A stretch of 30,449 nucleotides of DNA, from contig JAFISE010000279.1 in assembly GCA_022560025.1 (NCBI GenBank), forward strand, positions 1 through 30,449, written 5' to 3'. The stretch comes from Stagonosporopsis chrysanthemi (lineage: Eukaryota; Ascomycota; Dothideomycetes; Pleosporales; Didymellaceae). This document shows, piece by piece, positions 9,302 through 18,461 of this stretch (its first letter is position 1; each line of letters begins with the position of its first letter). Below the pieces are notes generated by a model that saw nothing but the letters and a program-made list of their open reading frames with translations, was not told the DNA's origin and did no database searches. The position numbers and the translations under genes are program-made.

Positions 9302-10093
9302 TACACGCACATTTGTGTAAAGCGTTGCATAAGGCAGGTATAGATTATGGCCAAGACTCAATTAGAACAGTTGAGCATCCTCAAGCCATCAACATGTGTA
9401 GTTCAGGGGTTGCTGGGTAGCACGTGAGCTTCTAGAACAGCCCTCGTGCCACCGAAAACGTAAGTCGCCCTGTTGAGCGAGCCACCGAATGCCATAGTCG
9501 CCCCCACACGCGCCTGTTGAACAGCAACTTTTCCCGAAGCGCGCCCGAGCTGCAATCTCCACCGCGCCAGCACCGTTGCCCGGGTGTTCAATGGGCGCTG
9601 CGCTGTCACGTCCACGGGATGCAAGTCGCTCTTGTTCAGGGAGGTGCATGTCTCCGAAGACAATGCCGAGGGTCTCTCGACAGGGCAGCGGCGCGCGCAA
9701 GTGCCACACTATCCCGCATGCAGGGAACCTGAATTGCGGTGGACTGGACCGCTGCTTGCGTGAAATTAAGATGCCCCATATGATTGCGGTGACCCTGTCA
9801 AACTGATACGGGGTCGTTTGGTCTGTGGTAAACACACACACACATACACACACATACGCAGCGCACTCACTTCGCTCATCTCTCACTGAACGACGACGCA
9901 GTGTGAAAGCAAGCGTACCACACTTCGCAGGCCAGAGACAACGCAGTAAGCCAAGCTCAGCTCCACAGTCGCGAAGATCGCCCACCCGCCGCTGTTGGGA
10001 GGTTCACAACGACCGGCTGATCTTCTTTTTGGACCGCTTTGGCGTGGCTCGAGATCCCTCTGCCTACATACACAACAACGCATAGCACGCATC
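9302..10093. other. Intergenic region between PMR1 and the coiled-coil gene
   Basis: About 0.8 kb between two + strand genes. It should contain the PMR1 3' UTR and the downstream promoter. The only distinct element is a CA microsatellite (9832-9856). Open frames here are short and of unlike composition, and I support none as a gene. Confidence 0.6.
9832..9856. repeat. (CA)n microsatellite
   Basis: An AC dinucleotide run with two T interruptions (acacat units), about 240 bp upstream of the next start codon. It is likely length-polymorphic. Confidence 0.9.
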
Positions 10094-12101
10094 ATGTCGA
10101 CAGCGACAGCGACAGCAAGCAAGCCGCCAGCCACAGGCACCCCTGGGCGCAGCACCCCCTCGCGAGTCTCCCCGTCGTCGCCTGCTGCGGCGAGCCGCAC
10201 GCCCGCCCGCGTTTCGACGCCGACGACAACTCCAGCAGCAGGCGGTGTTGCGAGGACGCGATCGGTGAGGTCGGGCGCCAACGGTGCACCAGTCTCGGCG
10301 CGCGCCTCGGTAAAGAAGCCTGTGCCGCCCTCGACGCTGAGGAGGAACTCATCGCAGGTCGATAGTCCTACCGAGGAGGACAGCGCCGCTGCAGAGGCCA
10401 AGGCTGCATACCTCCAGGACCTCGAGGAGCGCCTGCTGAAGGCCGAGTCCGAGGCGGAGGAGCGCCAGAAGCAGATTGAGGTGCTCAATGCACGTCTGGA
10501 CGATGCACACACCGAGCAGTCAAAGCTTGAGGAGCGTGCCCACGAGGAAGAGGAGAAGGTCGAGAGCCTCGAGAATGAGAAGCGGGAACTCACACGGCAA
10601 CACAGGGAGCTCGAGGGTATCTATGAAGCCGAGCGCGCCCAGGCCATGAAGGAGAAGGAGAGCACACAGTCGCGTGAGGAAGAGCTGCAGGCGACGATCC
10701 AGAGGCTGAAGGAAACCATGGCCACCAAGAATGTCCCGGGTGTTGAGGATGGCGAAGCTCCACTGTCGCGTGCGTGTAAGTTGGATCCTACAGCGTGAAC
10801 ATGTTACCCTGACACTTTTGACAGCAAGCTTCCGCAACAATCCCTCACGCAGCAACTCCTCGCAGAACCTCGAGAACTTTGCACCGCCCAACTCTGTCCA
10901 GCGCAGCAACTCGCGCAACAACTCGAAGCTCATCCTCCAGAAGGATAAAATCATCGAGGATCTCCGCCTCGAGCTCGCCGAGTACCAGGTCAAGGTGCTC
11001 GAGGTCGAGAATGCTGGAGGCGGCCGAATGCACGAATTGGAGAAGCAGCTGCTCGAGACACGCATGACCAATGCCAGATTGATGGAGGACAATGAGAGCT
11101 TTCAGCTTCTACTGGGTGAGAAGACACTGAACGGTGATCTGAGCCGTGGCGACTTCCTGCGCGAGTCTTCTCATGCCGACGACCGCCCATCGTCAAGCAA
11201 GGGTCCATCTACCAGCCTTGCAGATGAGCTGGAGTCCGCTGAGGAGGCACCTGATGTCGAAGTTGTTCGCAAGCTCGAGGCCGAACTGAACAGCATGAAG
11301 GACCAGAACAAGGCCCTTACTCTCTACATCAACAAGATCATCGGCCGTCTGCTTACCTACCAAGGCTTCGAATCCGTCTTGGGCAACGATATGGATGACA
11401 AGCCCAACACCAACAAAGATCTTCCCCCTCCACCACCGGAGAAGGATATCGAGCAGCCCGCCGGCTTCCTTCAGCGCGCGAAATCCGTCGTTGGTGCTGG
11501 GCCTCGCAAGCAACGGCCAACATCCATCATGGGGCCACCAACCTCAGCAGCTGTCCACGAAGACCCTGCCACCGCGCCCAGCATTCCCATCGCTCAGCGC
11601 GCTCCAAGTGGCGGCAACCCCCACCGCCGCTCCGCCTCCATCAACCCCGACGCAGCGAACATCGTGAACACCATGTACCGCATGCCTCCTCCCGCGGTCA
11701 CACCAGGCCAGACTTCACCCGGCCTCGTTAGCCCCCGTAACAGTTTCTTCGGCATCCCCATCGCCGGGCAGAACCCCAGCAACCCCACCTCGCGCGCCGC
11801 TTCGGGACAGCAGAACATTCCCGAAGACCGCGAAGTTGATACAGCCAGTATTATGTCCGGCACGACCAGCACCTCTGCCGGCGCAAGCGGTCACGTCGAT
11901 ACCCCGTCTCCGCCCCGCGGCCGCCTTGAGCGCACCGATACCTCCGGTCCCATGACTGGTAAGGGCATGCGTCCTCTTCGCCTGGTGCAGAATGAGGAGG
12001 AAGCCAGCAAGGCGCGCAAGGCTGCGAATCGACAGAGTTGGTTCGGTGGGCTGTTTGGGGCTACCAACCCTTCGCAGCAGCAGCAGCAACAGCAGGAGTA
12101 G
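10094..12101 (+). CDS. Conserved fungal coiled-coil protein, function unknown
   Basis: Exons 10094-10775 and 10825-12101. The intron is 10776-10824 (49 nt, GTAAGT...GACAG), giving 652 aa. The ATG at 10094 has A at -3 and follows a CA-rich leader; an upstream in-frame ATG (9995) would add 33 unlikely residues. Layout: a basic Ser/Thr/Pro/Ala-rich head (1-95), a long coiled coil (about 98-215), a Ser/Asn-rich linker across the splice, a second coil (about 260-325), a third helix (about 371-413) holding KALTLYINKIIGRLLTYQGF, then a Pro/Ser-rich tail ending in WFGGLFGATN and a short poly-Gln run. The helices look conserved rather than random. It resembles filamentous-fungal proteins that databases loosely label 'M protein repeat', but I cannot assign a role. 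A scaffold or cytoskeletal function is possible. Confidence 0.85.
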
Positions 12102-12537
12102 AAGTAGTATAACTACTTCTCAGCTCCCCGACGGGCATGTCGACTCCCTCGCTGGTCGAGTCCCTGGCTGTCTGGCTGCTACCGCTACTGCTGACGAATG
12201 ACGAGACTTGGATTAATGTGCAATGTGGATACGCATTTGAGAATTTGAGAATGGGTCAAATATGTACGACATCTGAGTGGCATTTTGTATACCCCCAAGA
12301 CGATAGATGAGGATGATATCTGTAGGTTAGGCGTAATTTTACTATTCTTCTGAAATGCTGCGTGTTGTGACGTGGTCGCTCCTAGTGGAACTCAGGTTTC
12401 GATCTTGTGAAGAAATGGTTTAGGAAATGCTATTAGGGAAGATACTACAAGCCGTGAGCAGATGGAGCGCCGTGACTCCTTATGTCTACTTCTCTATTAA
12501 AGAATGGCATGACCACAAATTACCCTTCTGTATGCCC
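12102..12537. other. Convergent 3' intergenic region
   Basis: 436 bp between the 3' ends of the coiled-coil gene (+) and the GNAT gene (-). It holds both 3' UTRs and is more AT-rich than the flanking coding DNA. No gene, RNA or repeat is seen. Confidence 0.6.
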
Positions 12538-13194
12538 TCAAACCTGCCCATCCTCCCTCGGTCCAATCCCCAGCTCCCCCAACCGCACCTCCGGACTAAC
12601 CCCTTTGACCCACACCGCAGCCCTCAGCGGCGCCCCATCGCCCACAATGCCCTCCACGTCCATCGTTCCCTTACTCTCAAAGCCTAGCCTCACAAACAGC
12701 TTCTGACTCTGCACATTCTCCGGGTGCGTAAACCCCGCAAACCGCTCATGCCCCTTCGTCTCGCGGAAATACTGCATCAGCGCCTCGCACGCCTCACTCG
12801 CATACCCTTTTCCGTAGTACTTGGCCAGCAGCACGAAGCCGACGTCCGGGATTGCCGGGCACGAGCCGGAGGGGAAGCGGTTGAGCTGCATGGAGACGGT
12901 GCCGATGTATTCGCGGTCTGTTTCGGCGGTGAAGGGCACGGATGGGTCGCGTAGGGAGATGATGTAGCGGCCGTTGCCGGTGGTTGCGAGGCGCTGGACT
13001 GAAGGCTCTAGCACGGCGCGCACACCGGAGACGGTCTGTGGTTTTGGGGCCATCGCGCTCGTTTGGGCGACCATGGCGAGCATTTCGGGGGAGTTGTAGA
13101 GGTGCACCATGAAGGTCATGTGGGCGTCGTTTGATGGGTCGAGGTAGGAGAGGTGGAGGCGCGGGGCTGTGATGTGGAAGTTTGGGTCAAGCAT
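12538..13194 (-). CDS. GNAT-family N-acetyltransferase (RimJ/RimL-like)
   Basis: Predicted 218 aa, a single GNAT domain transferring acetyl from acetyl-CoA to an amine; the substrate is unknown. It starts MLDPNFHITAPRLHLSYLD, the usual 'T-x-R-L-x-L' opening of RimJ-like GNATs. Motif A is GFVLLAKYYGKGYASEACEA (acetyl-CoA loop Y-G-K-G-Y-A), followed by FAGFTHPENVQSQKLFVRLG, the classic N-x-x-S-x-x-L-x-x-x-x-G ending. The frame stays open 81 codons upstream, but that stretch is low-complexity (Pro, His, Thr) and begins with GTG, so I place the start at 13194 (GAC before ATG, G at -3). Cytosolic; no signal peptide or membrane helix. Confidence 0.85.
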   Translation of the reverse strand: MLDPNFHITAPRLHLSYLDPSNDAHMTFMVHLYNSPEMLAMVAQTSAMAPKPQTVSGVRAVLEPSVQRLATTGNGRYIISLRDPSVPFTAETDREYIGTVSMQLNRFPSGSCPAIPDVGFVLLAKYYGKGYASEACEALMQYFRETKGHERFAGFTHPENVQSQKLFVRLGFESKGTMDVEGIVGDGAPLRAAVWVKGVSPEVRLGELGIGPREDGQV

Positions 13195-13515
13195 GTCGAC
13201 GGTGGCGGTGGTGTGGTGTGGTCTTGGTGAATGCTTGGTGTGACTTGTGTTGTGCAAGGGTTTGGGGTGTGGTGGTGCTTTTTTTGGTACTTGTGGTGAC
13301 TCACTTGTGGATGCAGCGACCCGTCCGCTATCGCCTGACGTACACGTAAGCGCTAGAAGGAAAGAGGAACGTGATATTGGAAGCAGTCTGTAACGATCGT
13401 GAGATGTTGACGCAAAGTCCGCACCGCGTACGGACACGACCTAGTCAGTAAAGCTCAGCACGTCGCGAATGACTTCCACTCTGAATTGGCATTTTTTGAT
13501 ATTTACGGTTTGCTT
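13195..13515. other. Intergenic region upstream of the GNAT gene, downstream of ATG15
   Basis: 321 bp holding the GNAT promoter/leader and the ATG15 3' UTR. Its first 100 bases are strongly G/T-rich on the + strand (C/A-rich leader in transcript sense). No other feature is seen. Confidence 0.5.
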
Positions 13516-15261
13516 CTAGAACGCTGTTTGAGTTGCTGTCGGTGCTGTACGGTGGTAGGCATGTCCTTCTATTGCAGGTGTTGTCGTTGCGGGAGTGCGG
13601 TCATTACAATGACCAAACCAGCCTTTGCTTTCACATGTTGTTGTGGTCGCTTCGGATGAAGAAGAGATGGTCGAAGTCGTTGTCTGATCTTTGCAGCCAA
13701 ACCAGCCAGGCTATTATTGTTAATTATGAGTGTGAAGATGGAGAAAGAGACTGCTTACTGTCTTGCATGTACTGGTGCTTGACTCCGACGTCGACGTGGT
13801 GATAGGTGTCGTACCCGTTGCTGTTGCGGTGGTGGAGGTGTCATCGCGACATCCCCACCAACCAGGTGTCTTGCAGGTTGCGGTCCTTGTCCTGGTGTGT
13901 GATGAGGAAGTGGGCGTTGTTGTAGTTGCAGATGTGGTGTGTGTTCCGTCCTCAAACTTCCACAGATAGCAATCAACACAAGTGACATCTTCGTCCACAC
14001 ATGTTGCCGCCTTATCATACTTCTTGTATACGTTCTCGATGGCGTACCTCAAGCGATGGGTTGACGTACTTGGTCGCCACCCCCAGTCTTTGACGACATC
14101 GTAAGTACAGCGCTTTCCGGTGTGGCACAGTGTCTCGAAAGCATAGCCACCAATCGAGCAAAAGCTCGAAAACCCATTGCATGTGCCCATATAAACAGGA
14201 TCTGCACTGTGCCCAAAGTGAAAACCGCCGGTGTTCTTTCGGAGTGGAGCGATATCGCCAGCTGCGGGAAGACCTAGACGTTTTGCTGCCATGGCTTGTG
14301 GGTATGCTTCGAAGGACACCGCCGGGATGCCATGCTGGAGACCTATCAAAGAGGCGAGAACACCCCCTAGACTGTGTCCTGTCGTGATGATGTTCGCTTC
14401 CGGATAGATCCGTAATACCTCTTCAAAGAGCTCTACGGTTGCTTGGTAGTATCGGTTCGGCTTCCTCAACTCCTCTCTTACACACTTGTCGTCACAAGTG
14501 TAGGTGCCGGTCATACAGTCACAGCTTTGCTTCCACCAATACGAGCCGCCCTGGCCACAGCAGCAGGATCCAAACAGGTTGTCGTTGTCCTTGTCATGAC
14601 CTGAGGTTCCATTGCCTTCGAACATGGCGACTGTGGTACCCTTTACAGAGAGGATGATGGTACCGTTCGTATCGTCGCTGAACACATGGCCTCTAATACC
14701 ACTTTCATCCCACCCAAACGGCACCGACGAATTAAAGTTCGCATCTACATCCATCCACTCTGGATCTTCAGGGCCGGGCTTATAAGCATCTTCCGACATC
14801 GATGCTAGACTAATGATGGTGTCTTTGTCCTCAACGTCTGGAGCCGCGACATCTTCAGTAACCCATATAGGCGACATTGATGACCACATTGGACGTTGAC
14901 CGTCATAGTTGTCAAACCTTTGGGGCCTTTCGATAGTAATGGGGGCTTTTTTGACAACGAAAGGTCCGAACTGGCCAGCAGCCTCAGCTTGGACCACTCG
15001 GTCAGCCGTTACGTCCAGCCTCCTTGCACGGGGTCCTGGTTGACCTGCACCATGGTGAATAACGTGTCGCAAGATCAGCCCTTCGCTGCTCGATGCTGAG
15101 GCCACTCCGTGGTCAGGAAGTGTCGAGGTTGTCGAAGGATATAGGTTCAAATAGGAGCCTAGAATGAGAAGTAACACCGCGACCTGCGCGGAGATGCCTA
15201 AGGCGAACAGAGACTTGGATATGGCGGTCCAAGTTTGACGAGGCTTCTCAAACGAGCTCAT
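13516..15261 (-). CDS. ATG15: Autophagy-related lipase Atg15 (vacuolar, class 3 lipase fold)
   Basis: Atg15 is the phospholipase that breaks down autophagic bodies and Cvt vesicles in the vacuole, reached through the multivesicular-body route. Exons 15261-13759 and 13710-13516. The intron is 13758-13711 (48 nt, GTAAGC...TTAAC...TAG), giving 565 aa. A type-II membrane anchor (about 17-39) follows a short tail. Next come a lumenal region with the Cys cluster FGSCCCGQGGSYWWKQSCDC and the lipase box G-H-S-L-G-G (Ser297, codon 14373-14371). The Thr/Ser-rich tail has CKTPGWWGC in exon 1, CKTPGWFGC spanning the splice and CESKGWFGHC in exon 2. I chose M at 15261 because it has AAA before it; an in-frame ATG at 15336 (CCG before it) would add 25 residues. 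If the intron is missed, the protein ends early in an artefactual FLHLHTHN. Confidence 0.93.
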
Positions 15262-15336
15262 TTTCTTGCATAATGTGAATACAGATGGAAAGCGGACCGA
15301 GTTGATAGATAAGGTAGAACGCACGGCCGCCTGCAT

Positions 15337-15793
15337 CGGGCGCGTGACAAGAGACTAGCCCACTCTGGGATGACCCATGCTCAATCTGGTTACGTCACTT
15401 AGTCACACATCCAACCATCACGCTGGCATGTTCGATGTATCATCTTTCGGATGTCCAAGCAGCTTTGAAGAGCCCAGCCTGCGTATGCAAGTCTTACTAC
15501 GCAGCACATGTTCTCTCACTTGGCGCTAGTACTTTGCTGCGGCTTTCAAGGGAGCGTTTCCGAGCAACGGCTTGGCAAGACGGCAGCCTGGCCTGTTGGC
15601 CTACAAATCGATGTGTAGGAAGCAAGGCGATCGCCCTTCCTGTGCAAAGCTGATGATCTCCCCCCCCCCTCTCCCTCAGTTCACGCCTCTTCTTTTGTGA
15701 TAACTCAGACGTGGAAGCTCGAGAATATTTGTATAAGAAGGAGGCGTTGTTCAACTTTCGGACGCACTCGTCCTCTCACGTTCCCTTCACAGG
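15337..15793. promoter_or_regulatory. Divergent intergenic region between ATG15 and the MFS gene
   Basis: About 0.46 kb (0.53 kb from the preferred ATG15 start) holding both promoters. It contains an ATF/CRE-like TTACGTCA at 15390-15397 and a pyrimidine-rich stretch with ten C's (15660-15669) about 125 bp before the MFS ATG. No gene is supported. Confidence 0.5.
15390..15397. promoter_or_regulatory. ATF/CREB-like site (TTACGTCA)
   Basis: This 8-mer (TGACGTAA on the minus strand) matches the core bound by fungal Atf/CREB bZIP factors and lies 129 bp upstream of the preferred ATG15 start. About one copy is expected by chance in a window this size, so support is weak. Confidence 0.25.
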
Positions 15794-17497
15794 ATGTCGG
15801 CAAAAATGGAATCAGATTATTCCTGCAACCGGCGTTCGGTAGAGCTGAATACTTACCGATCAGATGGCCCGCAAATCCCTGAGACCACGCTCGGAAACGA
15901 GAATGAGGCTACTGAGACACAATATCCCCAAGGACTTCGGCTACTACTCATAACGATCGGCCTGGTCCTTAGCATCTTCACCTCGGCTCTCGATTCGACA
16001 ATAATCTCGACAGCGATTCCAGCTATCACCACAGATTTTGGGACTATCAGCGACATTGCATGGTATGGGACGAGCATGGTGATCACACATACTGCTTTCC
16101 AGTCATGTTGGGGCAAGGCATACAAGTACTTCTCGCTGAAAACTGTGTTCCTGCTGTCTTTATTGGTCTTTGAGATTGGTAATGTCGTATGTGCGCTTGC
16201 ACCTAGCAGCGAGTTTCTGATATTTGGCCGTGTCATAGCTGGCTGCGGTAGTGGTGGGATTATGACTGGAGCATTTATCATGATTGCACTCACAGCTGGA
16301 CCAAAATACCGTGCTCTGTACATGGGCATCCTCGGCATCACGTTTGGCTGCGCGAGCGTTCTCGGACCCCTCTTGGGCGGCGCTCTAACTGACGGTCCAG
16401 GCTGGCGATTTTGCTTCTGGTAAGTTTTGGTAATGAGTGTGTTGACCACACTAACACCGAGTAGGATCAATCTGCCCATCGGCTTTGTTGCAGCAGTCAC
16501 CATGTTCATCTGCTTCAAATCTCCTGTCGATCCTAAAGAAGCGTCCCTACAAGAGAAGATTTTCCAACTCGACTTCAATGGCGGTATACTTGTCACGGCT
16601 GCCCTCTCGTGTTTCGTGTTGGCCATGCACTGGCTCGGCAAATACCCCTCGACTAGTGCACGCGTTGTAGGAAGCTTCTTGGGATCGGCTTCACTCCTCG
16701 TCTGCTTTGTTATTAACGAATGTATGATGGGCAAGAGAGCTATGATTCAGCCCAGCCTCCTGAAGAACAAACTGGTGGTAGCAAACGCCTGCTATCTCTT
16801 CTTCTTGGCGGGGGCCTACTTCCCACTCCTATACACTCTACCAGTCCAATTCCAGTCTGTCAATGATACGTCGGCATCACGAAGCGGCATTCGACTCATC
16901 CCGCTCGTTCTGGGAATCTCAGCCGTTACGATGATGGCAAATGGCCTTCTTACTGTCTGGCGCCACTACAAGCCCTTTCTGCTGTTGGGTGCTGCCTTCA
17001 CAATAGCTGGGAACGCAAAAATCTATATGTCGAACGCGCGTACACTGTCGAGCGAGTGGGTGGGCCACGAAATTCTCACTGCTATCGGAATTGGCATGGC
17101 GCTCCAAATACCAGTAATCGCTAACCAAGCACTCGTCTCAGCAGACGACATGGCGGCTGTAACAACATTCACACTATTCATGGAGAATTGTGGAGAGACA
17201 CTCTTTGTCGCGTCATGCGAAGGGGCTTTCACAAATGGATTGCTATCGAGCCTCGCAGAAAGTTTGCCCGATGTCGACCCAAAGACTGTGCTCGATGTTG
17301 GTGCGACGCAGATCAGAGGCATATACTCTGGTGGAGACCTTGATCAAATTTTAGCAAGCTATCTTCAGGGCTGCAAGACTAGTCATCTGATTACGGTGGC
17401 ATGCGGTGCGATCGCCGGCCTAATCTCCTTCTCCAACGCAGGTCCTGCGGCATTGACTTGGATGAAGCTAAAGCTAAAGAAGGCACACGAAAGATAA
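15794..17497 (+). CDS. MFS multidrug/toxin efflux-type transporter (DHA2-like)
   Basis: A proton-coupled major facilitator of the plasma membrane, probably exporting small molecules; the substrate is unknown. Exons 15794-16419 and 16465-17497. The intron is 16420-16464 (45 nt, GTAAGT...CTAAC...TAG), giving 552 aa, the usual length of 14-helix DHA2 carriers. A hydrophilic tail (1-46) precedes TM1. Family motifs: LDSTIISTAIPAIT (motif D region), WYGTSMVITHTAFQ, GKAYKYFSLKTVFL (motif A region), GRVIAGCGSGGI and motif C LGPLLGGAL. The splice restores WRFCFWINLPIG, a hallmark of this subfamily. The C-terminus is short and basic. It is the first of five + strand genes ending with two cell-wall enzymes. 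Confidence 0.92.
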
Positions 17498-17714
17498 CAT
17501 ATACAACGCGTCATGAGAAAGTGCGGTAAACTATAGTTGATATTGGAGAACACAACTCAATGCACCTCTCAATCAACACCTCCCATAACTCCTCGTAGCG
17601 GTTGCCACGTTTTGTAGGTCGGCACGGATAGTGGAAAGGTCCGTATCCGATATGCCAGGCTGCAACTTATTTAAAGCGTAATCATGCTCATCACGTTTCG
17701 AACTTCATAGGAGT

Positions 17715-18341
17715 ATGCTCTTAGACACTGTCGAATTCCTTATCGCCTCCACCAAGATGCCCGTCAGATCAATCGTTGCCCTGGTCATGCCACCTATACA
17801 CTTGTTCGCCTACTCTACGCTGCTTGGGACTGAGTTATATCAAAGCTTTATTATGACCAAGCTCGCCTATTTAGCTCTTCCGCCCCCTGCGTTTAGAACC
17901 TTGCAGAGACGCGTCTTTCCTGTCTACTTTCAGAGTCAGACTCTGCTCCTTGGTTTGGTTGTCCTTACACCACCGCCACACGGTCCAAACTCCTTATTTC
18001 AGGACCAGAGTAGCGCGGTCGCACTTGCCATAGCTGGAGTTACTGCACTCTTGAACCTGTGTATCTATGGACCGAAAACGCAGAAGCTTATGGTGGAAAG
18101 GTCACATCAAGGTATGCTTTGACTATCCTCACATATACGCAATAGTGGCTAAAGACGTGTAGCGGCCCGCGACTCGAAAGAACCCACGGGCACGGAATAT
18201 GCTAGTCACGAGATGAAAAGATTGAACCGATCGTTCTCGCGGGCGCATGCAATGAGCATCCACTTGAATTTCGTTACCATTCTCAGCACCATTTATTACG
18301 GGTGGCGGCTATCGCTGAAGCTGAACTTCGAAAGAGTGTAG
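17715..18341 (+). CDS. TMEM205-like (DUF4149) membrane protein
   Basis: Exons 17715-18111 and 18163-18341. The intron is 18112-18162 (51 nt, GTATGC...TAG), giving 191 aa. Hydrophobic segments lie at about 19-45 and 70-85, with further ones in the second half. The family signature is clear after splicing: E-M-K-R-L-N-R-S-F-S-R-A-H-A-M-S-I-H-L-N just before the last membrane helix. Without the splice the frame stops at MVERSHQGML and loses that signature. A later ATG (17757, MPVRSIVAL) is possible. Fungal members are uncharacterised. The human homologue TMEM205 has been linked to cisplatin resistance, which says little here. The gene lies 217 bp after the MFS gene and 120 bp before the transcription factor. 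Confidence 0.85.
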
Positions 18342-18461
18342 TACATGTAGTCATCATCAACCAAAATATGGGCGTTTTGCTCGATCTGCTCTAGTTGGTA
18401 AACGAGAAGAGAGCGTGACATTGACGGGGGTGGCTGACGGAAGAGGCAAGGTCAATCCAGG

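Noticed and set aside
9995..10093. 33-codon upstream extension of the coiled-coil gene
   Set aside because: Composition is unlike the following protein, and the ATG at 10094 has a better context after a CA-rich leader.
13195..13437. 81-codon upstream extension of the GNAT gene
   Set aside because: Begins with GTG, is Pro/His/Thr low-complexity, and the ATG at 13194 starts exactly at the domain.
15853..16734. 293-aa minus-strand frame
   Set aside because: Antisense of the MFS gene, crossing its intron; the sense strand has clear family motifs.
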